DNA from: JASBRS01 sp964496495 | Lineage (GTDB): Bacteria; Deinococcota; Deinococci; Deinococcales; Trueperaceae | Assembly (NCBI GenBank): GCA_964496495.1 | Contig: CAZBZU010000006.1 | Location: 39,566 to 103,565 of the forward strand | Length of the DNA: 64,000 nt | Direction of reading: 5' to 3' | Part shown: piece after piece, positions 9,041-18,200 of the stretch | Numbering within the stretch: the first letter of the stretch is position 1 | Layout: every line of letters starts with the position of its first letter | Program-made: the position numbers and the translations under genes | The notes under the pieces: model-generated | Seen by the model: only the letters and a program-made list of their open reading frames with translations | Told to the model about the DNA's origin: nothing | Databases searched by the model: none

Positions 9041-9423
9041 GCGACTCCAGGGGCCGTGGCAGCTCGCCGCCAGGACGCGGCGCCGGCAGCATCGCGGCGC
9101 CGGAGACATGCGGCGACGGTCTCGTCGCGCCGCCGCCCGATCGCCCCATCGTCACCGAAGCCGTGCGTCAGCTCAAGGGGTTCGCGGACGAGACCCGCCT
9201 GCTCCTACTCAGCCTCCTGCGCGAGGGTCCCGTGTGCGTCCACGACCTGGTGGACGCCGTCGAGCTGTCGCAATCCGCGGTGAGCCACCAGCTGCGTGTG
9301 CTGCGCGATGCACGCCTGGTCACCTCGGTGAAGCGCGGCCGCCACGTCTACTACTCGCTCGCCGACCGGCACGTCGAGCGCATGCTCGACAACGCTTTGT
9401 CACACGGTGCCGAGACGCCCTAG
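9037..9423 (+). CDS. ArsR/SmtB family metal sensor with a complete alpha-5 zinc site
   Basis: 128 aa. A winged helix (LSQSAVSHQLRVLRDARLV) is preceded by VCVHDLV and followed by a beta-hairpin. The last helix reads DRH...HGAE, fitting exactly the D-x-H-x10-H-x2-E pattern of the alpha-5 sites of SmtB, CzrA and NmtR-type sensors for Zn, Co or Ni, rather than the CxC-type As/Cd sites. GTG at 9037 overlaps the preceding stop. It is convergent with a P1B-type ATPase gene whose promoter region lies about 2.6 kb to the right, which it probably represses. The exact metal is not determinable. Confidence 0.85.
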   Translation: MSDSRGRGSSPPGRGAGSIAAPETCGDGLVAPPPDRPIVTEAVRQLKGFADETRLLLLSLLREGPVCVHDLVDAVELSQSAVSHQLRVLRDARLVTSVKRGRHVYYSLADRHVERMLDNALSHGAETP

Positions 9424-9458
9424 CGCCGAGGCGCCGTAGCGCAATCGCGCGCGGCGGA

Positions 9459-11981
9459 TCAGCCGGCGCGAGCGATCGCCGCGTTCGCGGATCGTCCGGA
9501 AGCGCCGGCGGCCCGGGGCCCGCGGTAGCCCAGCAGGCGCAGGGCATTGACCACCACCGCCACCGTGCTGCCCTCGTGGAACACCACGGCGACGGCGATA
9601 CCCACCATGCCCGCCAGCGAGGCGACCACCAGCACCGCGATCACGCCCAGACTCACCAGCAGGTTCTGCACGATCATGTGCCGGCTCGCGCGCGACAGTG
9701 CGATGGCATACGGAAGCCGTCCCAGGTCGTCCGCCATGAGCGCGATGTCGGCGGTCTCCAGCGCCACGTCGGTGCCGGCGCCGCCCATGGCGATGCCCAC
9801 CGTCGCCGTCGCCATCGCCGGGGCGTCGTTGACGCCATCGCCCACCATGGCCACGGGCCCGTGCAGGCGCCGCAGCTCCTCCACCGCCTCCAGCTTCTCG
9901 TCCGGCATCAACCCGGCCCGCACCTCGTCGATCCCCACCTCGGACGCGATGGCGCGCGCGACGTCCGGGTGATCGCCCGTCAGCATCACCGTGCGCGTCA
10001 CGCCCAACCGCCTGAGCGCATGGATCGCCGCCCGCGCCGCCTCGCGGGGCTGGTCGCGTACGGCCACCAGACCCAGCACTCGCTCGCCGCGCGCGACGAA
10101 CATCACGGTCTTCCCTGCCTCGCGGAGGCTCGCCGCCTGCGCCACCGCTGCGTCGGGCCGCGGCACGCCGGAGCCTTGCAGCAGCGCCTCGGTACCGACC
10201 CGGATCGTCTCGCCGTCCGCCGCGCCGACCACCCCCAGGCCCTGCCGGGCGGTCACGTCGTCGGCGACACGCGCCGCCAGGCCGAGCCGGTCCCGCTCTT
10301 CGACCACCGCCCGCGCCAGCGGATGCGAGCTCCCCGACTCCACCGCCGCCGCCAGCGACAGCACCTCGCGCTCGTCGACGCCGCCCGGCAAGGCCCACAC
10401 GTCGGTCACCTCGGGCCGGCCCGTCGTCAACGTCCCGGTCTTGTCGAACGCCACCACCCGTGCGATGCCGGCGTTCTCCAGGTGGACGCCCCCCTTGACC
10501 AGCACGCCGCTGCGCGCCGCCCGCGCGATGCCCGCCAGCACCGCCGACGGCGTCGCCAACGCGAGCGCGCACGGGCTCGCGGCCACCAACAGCGTCATCG
10601 CCCGCATGAAGCTCGCCCCGAACGGCACCCCCAGCAGAGGCGGCACCACGATCACCAGCGCTGTCACCACCAGGATCACCGGAACGAACACCCGCTCGAA
10701 GCGCTCGGTGAACCGTTGCGTCGGGCTCTTCGCGGACTGCGCCCGCTCCACCAGCGCGATCACCCGGGCAAGCGTGGTATCGGTCGCCAGGCGCGTGGCA
10801 CGGACCAGCAGGGTGCCGTCGCCGTTGATGGTGCCCGCGAACACCTGCGCGCCCGGGCCCTTCCACACCGGCATCGACTCGCCCGTGATCGGCGCCTGGT
10901 CCACCCCGCTCTCGCCGTCCACGACCTCACCGTCGCTCGGCAGCCGCTCGCCGCCGCGCACCACCACCACGTCCCCGACCGCCAGCGCCTCGACCGGAAC
11001 CTCGCGCTCGCGCTCTCCCTCGCGCACGCGCGCCGTGCGTGGCGCCAGGTCCGCCAGCGCCCGGATCGCGCGGCGTGCCCGGTCCATGGCGAAGCGCTCC
11101 AGGGCGTGCCCCAGGCTGAACAGGAACAGCAGCAGCGAGCCTTCCGGCCACGCCCCCACGATCGCCGCCCCCGTCGCCGCCACCAGCATCAGCACGTCCA
11201 CGTCGAAGCGTCCCCGGCGCGCCGCCTGGAAGCCGTGCTGCGCCGTCCTCCAGCCGCCCGCCAGGTATGCCAGTGCGTAGAAGCCGACCCGCAGGGCCGG
11301 GGGCGCACCCAACGCCCATCCCGATACCCACCCGGCCAGGAGCGCCAGCCCGGCGCCGAGCGACAGCGCCAGACCCAACGGCATGCCGAGCACGCGGCGG
11401 GCGCCACCGGGGCCGACATCACTGGCGCTGGCGTCACCGGGGCTGGTGTCGCTGCGCTCACGCGCAGACACCTCGGCCTGCGCCTGGCCGCGGCCTCCGC
11501 CGGATGACACGGTGGACGGGTCCGTCACGGGCGCGCCCAGCGCCCGCGCCTCATACCCGAGAGCGCGCACGGTCCGTATGAGCGATTCTGCCTTGCCGCC
11601 TGCCCCCACGTCCAGCACCACATCGAGGCGCTCCGACCCGTAGCTCGCGTGCGCTTCTGCCACGCCCTCGAGACCGCCCACCTCCGACTCGATCGACGCC
11701 GCGCAGTCGGCGCAGTGAAGCCTCCCCAGACGAAACGATAGGTGACGGTACGCATCCCTCACCCCCGCCGCTGCGTCCCGCACCAGCCGATGCACCTCGC
11801 CCGCGTCCGCCATCGCGCCATCGTGCTCGACCTCCAGGCGCACGCCACCGGGCGCCGGCGAGAGCGACGCCAGCTGCACGCCGGGCCGCTGCGCCACCTC
11901 CGCGCGGAGGCGCTCCAGGCACGCGTCGAGAACTGGCGGATGCCCCGGAAGTAGCTCCCTCACGTCGAAGTTCGTAACCAT
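9459..11981 (-). CDS. P1B-4 type heavy-metal transporting ATPase with N-terminal metal-binding domain
   Basis: 840 aa. Domain order: an N-terminal heavy-metal-associated-like domain with CADC (Cys90, Cys93), transmembrane helices, an actuator domain, the TM metal motif SPC (Cys471), the phosphorylation motif DKTGTLT (Asp513), a GDGVND hinge, and HEGST (His802) in a late TM helix. SPC plus HEG(S/G)T defines the P1B-4 group, linked to Co, Fe or Zn efflux. P1B-1 and P1B-2 pumps have CPC. P1B-4 pumps usually lack an N-terminal metal-binding domain, so its presence is unusual. ATG at 11981 follows GAGG. A consensus promoter stands about 50 bases upstream. Exports metal from the cytoplasm. Confidence 0.9.
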   Translation of the reverse strand: MVTNFDVRELLPGHPPVLDACLERLRAEVAQRPGVQLASLSPAPGGVRLEVEHDGAMADAGEVHRLVRDAAAGVRDAYRHLSFRLGRLHCADCAASIESEVGGLEGVAEAHASYGSERLDVVLDVGAGGKAESLIRTVRALGYEARALGAPVTDPSTVSSGGGRGQAQAEVSARERSDTSPGDASASDVGPGGARRVLGMPLGLALSLGAGLALLAGWVSGWALGAPPALRVGFYALAYLAGGWRTAQHGFQAARRGRFDVDVLMLVAATGAAIVGAWPEGSLLLFLFSLGHALERFAMDRARRAIRALADLAPRTARVREGEREREVPVEALAVGDVVVVRGGERLPSDGEVVDGESGVDQAPITGESMPVWKGPGAQVFAGTINGDGTLLVRATRLATDTTLARVIALVERAQSAKSPTQRFTERFERVFVPVILVVTALVIVVPPLLGVPFGASFMRAMTLLVAASPCALALATPSAVLAGIARAARSGVLVKGGVHLENAGIARVVAFDKTGTLTTGRPEVTDVWALPGGVDEREVLSLAAAVESGSSHPLARAVVEERDRLGLAARVADDVTARQGLGVVGAADGETIRVGTEALLQGSGVPRPDAAVAQAASLREAGKTVMFVARGERVLGLVAVRDQPREAARAAIHALRRLGVTRTVMLTGDHPDVARAIASEVGIDEVRAGLMPDEKLEAVEELRRLHGPVAMVGDGVNDAPAMATATVGIAMGGAGTDVALETADIALMADDLGRLPYAIALSRASRHMIVQNLLVSLGVIAVLVVASLAGMVGIAVAVVFHEGSTVAVVVNALRLLGYRGPRAAGASGRSANAAIARAG

Positions 11982-12031
11982 CAGATCCTCGCGTTCACGC
12001 CGCGACGTCCCGTCTCGGCGCACATAAGAAG

Positions 12032-12059
12032 CATATATGAGCAAGCATGCATGCGTCAA
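12032..12059 (-). promoter_or_regulatory. Sigma-70-type promoter of the metal ATPase gene, candidate ArsR target
   Basis: On the minus strand, TTGACG (12059-12054) and TATATG (12037-12032) are separated by 16 bases, about 50 bases before the ATPase ATG. The spacer holds a GCATGCATGC palindrome and the adjoining ATATATGAGCA. This AT-rich dyad overlapping -35 to -10 is where SmtB-type repressors usually bind, though the dyad is imperfect. Confidence 0.65.
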
Positions 12060-12124
12060 CCACGCACCCGCCGGCCCTCCTCGGAGTGCCCGCTCGATGC
12101 CCGTGTCGCACACGCCGGGCGCCC

Positions 12125-12802
12125 CTAGCGACGGGCCGCCACCACCACCTCCGACGCCACCCCGTAGGCGCTGACCACCGTCCCGAACCGCAGCTCCCAG
12201 CGCGGCGGCCCCAGGTCGTCGCGCATGCGCAGCGGCCTGCACCCCCCTGTCAGTCCCGGACGCAGCCGGAAGGCTCGCGTCCACAGCGCCGACACCCACC
12301 GGGCGGCGCCCCTCTCGCCGGGGGTCAGGCCCGCGATGCCGATCAGCCCGCCCGGGGCCAGCACCCTATGCGCTTCGAGCAACATCGCAGCGATATCCTC
12401 CGCCCCCAGCAGATCGAAGACGTAGGTGGCCACGAAGCGATCCGCCGACCCCGTCTCGACCGGCAACACCGGCGCGCCGTCGGTCTGCACGATGCTCGCG
12501 CGGGCCCCGAACGGCTCCGTGCGCTGCCTGGCCGACCGCACCATCACGCCGCTCGCGTCCAGCCCCGTGTAGCGCGCCGACGCCGGCAGGGACGACGCCA
12601 GCAGCTCGGCCGCCAGCTTCCCGGTGCCGCATCCCAGCTCGACCACATGCGTCGCCCGGGCCAGCTCTGCATGCGAGCAGAGTTGCGCCACGGCCTCCCG
12701 CTCGTAGAACGCCTGGGTATCCTGCGCCCTCCCCACGCGATCGTAGAAGCGCCTCGCCTCCTCGTGCGTCAGGGTTCTGCCTTCGTGCGATGCGTCCGCC
12801 AT
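12125..12802 (-). CDS. Class I SAM-dependent methyltransferase
   Basis: 225 aa from the ATG at 12802 (an upstream in-frame GTG at 12823 is possible). Motif I is VVELGCGTGKLAAELL, an acidic YTGLDAS follows for the ribose of SAM, and the post-motif III segment is RVLAPGGLIGIAGLTPG, as in UbiE/Methyltransf_11 type enzymes. The substrate is unknown. It ends about 145 bases before the ATPase start region on the same strand and follows the AlkZ-like gene after about 57 bases, so it could be its operon partner. Confidence 0.75.
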   Translation of the reverse strand: MADASHEGRTLTHEEARRFYDRVGRAQDTQAFYEREAVAQLCSHAELARATHVVELGCGTGKLAAELLASSLPASARYTGLDASGVMVRSARQRTEPFGARASIVQTDGAPVLPVETGSADRFVATYVFDLLGAEDIAAMLLEAHRVLAPGGLIGIAGLTPGERGAARWVSALWTRAFRLRPGLTGGCRPLRMRDDLGPPRWELRFGTVVSAYGVASEVVVAARR

Positions 12803-12859
12803 GGGTACCGCCGACCGTACCACCGACCCGGCGGCCGCGATGGGCCGCGGGAACCCCCG

Positions 12860-14065
12860 TCAGCTCGCGACGACCTCCACCTCGTCGTGTGCTGTGAAAC
12901 GCGCCAGAGCCTCGGCCTCGCGCTCGATCGCCCGGGTGACCTTCTTCGGAAGCCGCCCGAAGGGTGCCACCTTCAGCAGCAGGCGCCGCCCCTTGCCTTC
13001 CTGCGACCAGGTGCCCCGCACCCGCCCGTCAACGAGCAGGACGGGCGCCACCCACCCCTGCTTGCGGTACACGTCGTGCATGTGCTCCGGGGGCACGATG
13101 GCACGCCGGTCCGCGTGGCCCAGCACGTACCCGTCGAAGTAGGGCAGCAAGCGAACGCTGGGCCGCGTGAGCTCCGCCTCGAGCAGCGCCTCGCGGTCCT
13201 CTGCGACGATCCAGCCGGTCCAGCCGTCCACGCCGACGGCTAGCAGCTCCGGGCGGGACCGCTCCCAAACGGCTTGCGCGTCCGACGCGCGCATGCCCGT
13301 CCAGGCGACGAAGTCCCTCAGCGTGGCGGGACCGAAGGCCCGGAGGTAGCGCCGCAGGAGCCGATCCTCGGCGCGGTCCCGGGGCAGGTCCTGCCAGCCC
13401 TCCAGCCAGGCGTCCGCCCGCACGAACGTCGGCTGGTTGCCACGCCGCGGGCCGTGGCAGACGACCCCCTCCGCACCCGCGAGATCCAGCAGGTACGACG
13501 AGGGCGTGTCGATCGGTCCGACCGGCACGCAGGGGATCTTGCGAGAGCTTCCCCAGCCGCCGCCCGCCCGCCAGCGAAGCGGCCGAGCGAGCGCCTCACC
13601 GACCCGTTCTGCCAGCTCCAGCCGCGTCAACGGGCGGTCGAGCACGGCCAAGGTGGCCTCCAGGGCCTGACGAAGGTCGGGCGCCGCAACCCCCCGATTC
13701 CGCATCCAGCGAATCTCCTTGTCCGCGCGCCCGGCCGTGCCACGGACGAACATGGCCAGGTCGTCGGAGGGCAGCAGATGCAACGTCCTGCGCATGGCCG
13801 CGGCCTTGGCCACGCGCCGCGTCTGCCACACCGCCGCAGCCACCGCTGCCGCGTCCAGTCCCGTGACGCGCGCCGCCAACGCCGCGCCGGCCGCCGACTC
13901 GATCTGCGCCTGCGCGCCCGCCATCGCCGACAGCACCCGCACCAGCGACCCCCGAGGCGCACGCCGGTGGAGCCCCTGCCGCTGCACACGGAAGGCCAGG
14001 ACCCGGCGTTCCGTCACGGGCTCCGGCGACGCCCCCGTTCCCCCACGCGACGCGCTGTTGCTCAC
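12860..14065 (-). CDS. Second HTH_42 / AlkZ-like winged-helix protein
   Basis: 401 aa. AGAQAQIESAAGAALAARV, AKAAAMRRTLHLLPSDDLAMFV and the late SVRLLPYFDGYVLGHADRRAIVPPE region correspond to conserved blocks of the same family as 3854-4966, but overall identity looks low, so these are diverged paralogues rather than a recent duplication. The GTG start at 14065 lacks a ribosome site; a GATACT box 7 bases upstream could make it leaderless. Known relatives include AlkZ glycosylases acting on interstrand crosslinks, but function here is unproven. Confidence 0.7.
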   Translation of the reverse strand: MSNSASRGGTGASPEPVTERRVLAFRVQRQGLHRRAPRGSLVRVLSAMAGAQAQIESAAGAALAARVTGLDAAAVAAAVWQTRRVAKAAAMRRTLHLLPSDDLAMFVRGTAGRADKEIRWMRNRGVAAPDLRQALEATLAVLDRPLTRLELAERVGEALARPLRWRAGGGWGSSRKIPCVPVGPIDTPSSYLLDLAGAEGVVCHGPRRGNQPTFVRADAWLEGWQDLPRDRAEDRLLRRYLRAFGPATLRDFVAWTGMRASDAQAVWERSRPELLAVGVDGWTGWIVAEDREALLEAELTRPSVRLLPYFDGYVLGHADRRAIVPPEHMHDVYRKQGWVAPVLLVDGRVRGTWSQEGKGRRLLLKVAPFGRLPKKVTRAIEREAEALARFTAHDEVEVVAS

Positions 14066-14131
14066 GGGTCGAAGTATCGGGCCCGGCGGCGCGCGCCGTC
14101 AACCGGGAGTGCGCCCCAGCCGATGCTCCCC

Positions 14132-14803
14132 TCACCGGGGCAGAGCGGCCGGACCGGCCAGACCGGCGAGGATGGCGTCCTGCTGGAGCCGTGCCGCATC
14201 GTCCGCCAGCGCTTCCGGGAGCTCGGGATTCGTGGCGCAGAGCGTGGCAACGCCGTGGACGGCGGCCCACAGCGCGAGCGCTACCACCACCGGCTCTTCT
14301 CGCCGCAGAAGGCCGGCCTCCATGGCGTCGGTCACGTCGGCGACGAGCGCGTCGAGGGCTGGCCCGGGAGCGGCACGCTCGGCCGCCGCCGGGGGCGACA
14401 GCGTGCCGCTCAGGAACAGCGCCCTGAACAGAGAAGGGTGCCGGCGGGCGAAGCTCAGGTAGGCCCGGCCGCGGCTGCGGATGCGCTGGAGCGGACTGCC
14501 GGCCGCCTCGACCGGCGGCTGCTGACTCCTGCGGAACTGCTCCCAGCCGCGAGCGCTGGCCTCCCGCAGGAGCGCCTCCCGGGTAGCCCAGTAGTGGTAG
14601 AGCGAGGGCGGGGTGCACCTCGCCGCAGCCACGACCCGTGCGATGGTGACGGCTGCGGGGTCCTCGGCCCGCTCCAGGAGCCGCAGCGTAACGCTCAGCA
14701 AGGTCTCCCGAAGGTCCCGCCCTCCGGGGGGCCTTCCAACGGGCCGCCGATGTCGAGCCTTCGCAGATGCCGCCAAGACGAATGTCCCTTCGTGCCGCCG
14801 CAA
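14132..14803 (-). CDS. TetR family transcriptional repressor
   Basis: 223 aa from TTG 14803; an alternative TTG at 14776 has a purine-rich GAAGGGA upstream. The helix-turn-helix is IARVVAAARCTPPSLYHYWATREALLREA. The C-terminal ligand domain contains ARRHPSLFRALFLSG and an AAVHGVATL stretch typical of TetR proteins with a WHG-type domain. It diverges from the CPBP protease gene across a 32-bp gap holding a perfect palindrome, which it very likely binds, repressing both genes. The inducer is unknown. Confidence 0.85.
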   Translation of the reverse strand: MRRHEGTFVLAASAKARHRRPVGRPPGGRDLRETLLSVTLRLLERAEDPAAVTIARVVAAARCTPPSLYHYWATREALLREASARGWEQFRRSQQPPVEAAGSPLQRIRSRGRAYLSFARRHPSLFRALFLSGTLSPPAAAERAAPGPALDALVADVTDAMEAGLLRREEPVVVALALWAAVHGVATLCATNPELPEALADDAARLQQDAILAGLAGPAALPR

Positions 14804-14805
14804 TA

Positions 14806-14822
14806 ATATAGTAGCACTATAT
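14806..14822. promoter_or_regulatory. Perfect inverted repeat, probable TetR operator
   Basis: ATATAGT-AGC-ACTATAT is a perfect 7-3-7 dyad in the 32-bp gap between the divergent TetR and CPBP genes. It stands out against the GC-rich surroundings and contains TATA-like -10 material for both directions. Confidence 0.85.
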
Positions 14823-14835
14823 CAGGAGGTTGCAG

Positions 14836-15738
14836 ATGGTGTCCACGCCCGCTCGCATCCCATCGCGCAGTTCGAAGGTCCCGCGCTGGCGGCGGGCGCT
14901 CGCCCGCCATCCGCTGGCCGCTTTCGTGGGTCTCGCGTATGCCCTCTCGTGGTCCTGGTGGATCCCCCTCGCGGCTTCCGGCGCGACGATCCGGGCTGGC
15001 GTCGGCTGGCCCACGCACATGATGGGGCTCACCGGCCCCCTGCTGGCGGCCGTCATCGTCACCTGGCTGGTGGACGGACGGACCGGCCTCCGCGAGCTGT
15101 GGCGCGGCGCGGTGGCGTGGCGCGTCGGCTGGTGGTGGCTCGCCGTGCTCGTTCCGCTCATCGTCGGCGTGGTATGCCTGGCGCTCAACGCCGGGGCCGC
15201 AGGGGTCGCGGCCTTCGCCAGCTACCCAGGCGTGGGGCTCGGGCTCGGGGCCGCGGCAACCTTCGCCTACGTCGCCCTGGTGAACGGCCTGGGCGAGGAG
15301 GTGGGGTGGCGAGGATTCGCCACGAAGCGCCTGCTGTCGAAGTATTCGCTCACCACTAGCTCCCTCCTGGTAGCGCTGATGTGGGCGCCTTGGCACCTGC
15401 CGCTGTTCCTCACCCTGGCGCCGTTCGAAGCGCTCGCCGCCGGTCAGGTCGCCGGCTGGCTGGTCGGCATCGTCGCCGGCTCGATCGTGCTCACCTGGCT
15501 GTTCCGGGGGTCGGGCGGCAGCATCCTCCTCGTGGCCGTGTGGCACGCGGTCTTCGACTTCACGTCCGCGGCCGGCCCCACCGTGGCCGGGCCCGCCGCG
15601 GCCATCGTCACCACCCTGGTGATCCTGGCCGCCGTCGCCATCGTGGCGGCCGACGCGCGCGCCCGAACGGCCCGGCGACGCCTGAGCGGACACGCGGGCG
15701 AGGAAGCAGCAGGGGACCGGCTGGATCCGATGCGCTGA
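14836..15738 (+). CDS. CPBP (CaaX/Abi) family intramembrane metalloprotease
   Basis: 300 aa, about eight hydrophobic helices. The catalytic motifs are EEVGWRGF (EExxxR) near residue 155, PWHLP near 180 and HAVFD (HxxxF) near 235. CPBP proteases cleave peptides or proteins in the membrane; some act in bacteriocin immunity or antibiotic responses. ATG at 14836 is 6 bases after a perfect AGGAGG at 14824-14829, which decides against the TTG at 14830. Expression is probably controlled by the divergent TetR. The C-terminal ~30 residues are hydrophilic. Confidence 0.85.
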   Translation: MVSTPARIPSRSSKVPRWRRALARHPLAAFVGLAYALSWSWWIPLAASGATIRAGVGWPTHMMGLTGPLLAAVIVTWLVDGRTGLRELWRGAVAWRVGWWWLAVLVPLIVGVVCLALNAGAAGVAAFASYPGVGLGLGAAATFAYVALVNGLGEEVGWRGFATKRLLSKYSLTTSSLLVALMWAPWHLPLFLTLAPFEALAAGQVAGWLVGIVAGSIVLTWLFRGSGGSILLVAVWHAVFDFTSAAGPTVAGPAAAIVTTLVILAAVAIVAADARARTARRRLSGHAGEEAAGDRLDPMR

Positions 15739-16508
15739 CGGCCAGATACGGCTCATGGCTCGGCCGCCCTTGCCAGCGGCGAGCCGCAGGTGAGCGCGGG
15801 TGCGAGCTCTGGGCACAGGAGGTCAGCCTCGCGGGCCGGCGCGCCGAACCGGTGCCGACATCACCCAACGCATCGTTCGCGCGCGACCCGCCGGACGGTC
15901 CGCACGCCTGGCGGCCGACGCTATCGAGCTTCCGTAGCCGCAGGGCCGTCGCCGCCGTCCCTGCGAAGGCCGTCTCCAAGGCACCGAGCTCGCAGCGTGT
16001 AGCGACCGGCTCCCCTTGCGCCAAGCAGTAGGGCGAGTGCGCAGTGCAAACGACCGGGGCGATTGCCCCGGATGCAGGCACGCGATGACCCCTCCAGCGA
16101 AGGAGCATGGACGCGATGTGCGGCGGCGCCTTCTGGCCGCCGGGTCGTGTCGATGGCGTGCCAGCGCTCCGCGCCTTCCGTAGCTGCGTGCCGATGCGAC
16201 ACCTGGACCGGCGGGGCGCGACGAAGCCCTGCGGCGCTTCATGAATCATGCGCCGCGGTACACGATCTTGCCGGGCCGGACGTGGGCGACACGGTGCGTG
16301 GGGCCGCGGCGGCCCGGCGGCTCACGTGAGTTCTCAGACGCACACGCAGGAAGCTCACATGGAACGTCCCTAGCCTTGACCGAGCGTGGCCGTTGCGCAC
16401 GACCCGCTCTGCTCGCGTTCACAGTCCAAGCGCACCGCTCTCAAGCTCGGAGACCCTCACGGCGCCCGCCGGGCGGAGTTCAGTCGAGACGGAAAGGTGG
16501 TACGTCTG
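15739..16508. other. Gene-poor stretch
   Basis: No open frame here has a recognisable domain or a convincing start. Open frames exist in several registers, as expected at this GC content. It lies between the CPBP gene and an adenylation-domain relic and may be decayed sequence. Confidence 0.5.
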
Positions 16509-17666
16509 ATGGCACCGACTACGATTCTGGTCCGCGAAGGTCACGACGAGCCGTCGAGTCCGGCAGCGATGGCCGAGGCCGGGAGCGCGTGCCTGGGCGC
16601 CCGCACGGCGCCGCCGTCCGGAGACCGCAGGCGTGGGACCCACGTCACGGCGACGGGCGTCATGTCGTCCGGGCCGAAGCTTCTCCACGAACACTTCGAG
16701 GCCCAGGCGGACCTTCGTCCGGGCGCCACTGCTGCGGTCGTCGCAAACGAGCCGGTGAGCTATGGAGCGCTGGAATGCCGAGCGAACCGCCTCGCCCGCC
16801 ACCTTCGCGCCTACGGTGTGGGCCGCGCGACGCGAGTGGCCATGCTGCTGCCGCGGTCGGTGAACACCTACGTGGCGGTGCTTGCCGTTCTCAAGGCAGG
16901 TGCGGCGTACGTTGCCCTGGATCCCGAAGCCGACCGGGACGGGTTGCGCCAGATGGTAGCGGCCTCGGGCGCGGCAGCGCTGGTGAGCACGGCGGCACTG
17001 GCAGCGCGCCTCCGGTCGTTCGACGGCCCGGTGATCCGGCTCGACGTGGACGGCCCCGCGGTCGCGCGGCTCTCTGCGCGACGCCTCCGACCCTCCACGA
17101 CAGGAGTGGGGCCAACTGACGCGTGCTGCGTCGTCTATCCCGCCACCGCGGCGGCAGATGCCCAGGGGGTGCTGGTGGTGCACCGTCGGGCGAGCCAGGT
17201 CGTCGCCTCTGCGGCCCGCGTGTTCCGGCTGACGGCAGACGACCGGGTGTTCCAGGGCGCACCGTTGCGCTTCAATGCCTCCATGTTGGAGATCTGGCTC
17301 GCCCTCCACTGCGGCGCGACGCTGGTCGGAACGAGCGAGGCAATCGCGTGGGCCGGACCCGACCTGGGCCGCATGCTGACGGCCGCGAGGGTGACGGTGC
17401 TGCCGTGCACACCGTCGCAGCTCGCGATGTCGGGCGACGACATGCCCACAGTGCGGCTGCTGCTCCTGCGAGATGAAGGGTGCCCGGAGCGACTGTTGCG
17501 GCACTGGATACGGCCCAGGCATCGAGAAGTGCAGGGCTACCAGGGCACGGAGCCGCGCGGCGGCGCATCCCGGCCCGCGGCCCGGGCCGGTGGGGGCCAT
17601 CTCCCGCCACAACGGCTTCGTGCGAGGCAGGAGGCCGGCGACGCCGAGGCCGACCGCGGAAGCTGA
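16509..17666 (+). pseudogene. Truncated AMP-binding (NRPS adenylation-like) domain relic
   Basis: 385 aa from the ATG at 16509, preceded by GGAAAGGTGG. The N-terminal half of an adenylation domain is recognisable: a LxxxFxxQA-like start (LHEHFEAQADLRPG), YGALECRANRLARHL, LKAGAAYVALDPE (motif A2), FNASMLEIWLALHCGATLV (A4 region) and GYQGTEPRGG in place of NGYGPTE (A5). The A3 phosphate loop, normally YTSGSTGxPKG, reads YPATAAADAQG and has lost its Gly/Ser/Thr/Lys residues, so ATP chemistry is unlikely. The protein ends after A5, with a low-complexity tail replacing A6-A10 and no carrier domain. Probably a dying gene; a repurposed binding protein is the alternative. Confidence 0.6.
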
Positions 17667-17693
17667 CAGACGGGCTACGCCCGCCCGCCAGCC

Positions 17694-17713
17694 CGCCCTC
17701 TCGCGTGAGGGCG
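17694..17713 (+). terminator. Short GC hairpin after the adenylation relic
   Basis: CGCCCTC-TCGCGT-GAGGGCG is a perfect 7-bp stem with a 6-base loop. No U tract follows, so it may only be a weak or factor-assisted stop. Confidence 0.3.
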
Positions 17714-17759
17714 AGCGGGTCCGGAGCACATCTAGGCGAAATCACTGGGAGGAACCACC

Positions 17760-18011
17760 ATGGGGCCACACCACGACGCTGTCTTCGACGCCCTGCTGCG
17801 CTGCCACCTGGACGACCTCCAAGCGCAGGTGCACCGTCTCCGGATGGTGCGGCTTGGCCAAGCGGGGAGAGCGTCGCGGCGCCAAGGCCGGCAGCGCCGG
17901 TCCAACGAGGTGCGCTGCCATCTCGCTCGTACCCTCGTCGCGCTGGCGCGGCGGCTCGACCCTGACGCTGGAATGCTTCCTCGTCCGGGCGGAACGCCAG
18001 GCCGAGCCTGA
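17760..18011 (+). CDS. Small hypothetical protein
   Basis: 83 aa, basic (many Arg), with a His-rich amphipathic N-terminal half (residues 1-35) and no signal peptide. ATG at 17760 follows GGGAGGAACCACC, a good ribosome site, which is the main reason to believe in it. No family recognised. It lies upstream of a lipoprotein gene on the same strand with a 190-base gap. Confidence 0.45.
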   Translation: MGPHHDAVFDALLRCHLDDLQAQVHRLRMVRLGQAGRASRRQGRQRRSNEVRCHLARTLVALARRLDPDAGMLPRPGGTPGRA

Positions 18012-18200
18012 GCTGTTGCCATCCGCCGCACCGGGGCCGCCCGGGCTGCCTCGCGCTTCCCTGAACGGGCACGAGGATCGCTGTGGGGCGGTGCTCACGT
18101 CGGATCTGGTGTGTATGTCGTTGCCGGTTGCTGGGAAAGCGCAGCCTGGAGGCTGCCGCCTTCGCGAGTCCCGCGGGACTGGCAGAAGGGAGGTACCAGG

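Noticed and set aside
9037..9423. Arsenic-sensing ArsR with an arsenic resistance operon
   Set aside because: The As-type CxC motif is absent, the alpha-5 Zn/Co/Ni site is complete, and no arsB or arsC gene is nearby.
9108..11507. A 799-codon open frame on the plus strand opposite the metal ATPase gene
   Set aside because: The minus-strand gene has full P-type ATPase motifs; the opposite frame is His/Arg/Gln-rich with no domain, a typical GC-driven shadow.
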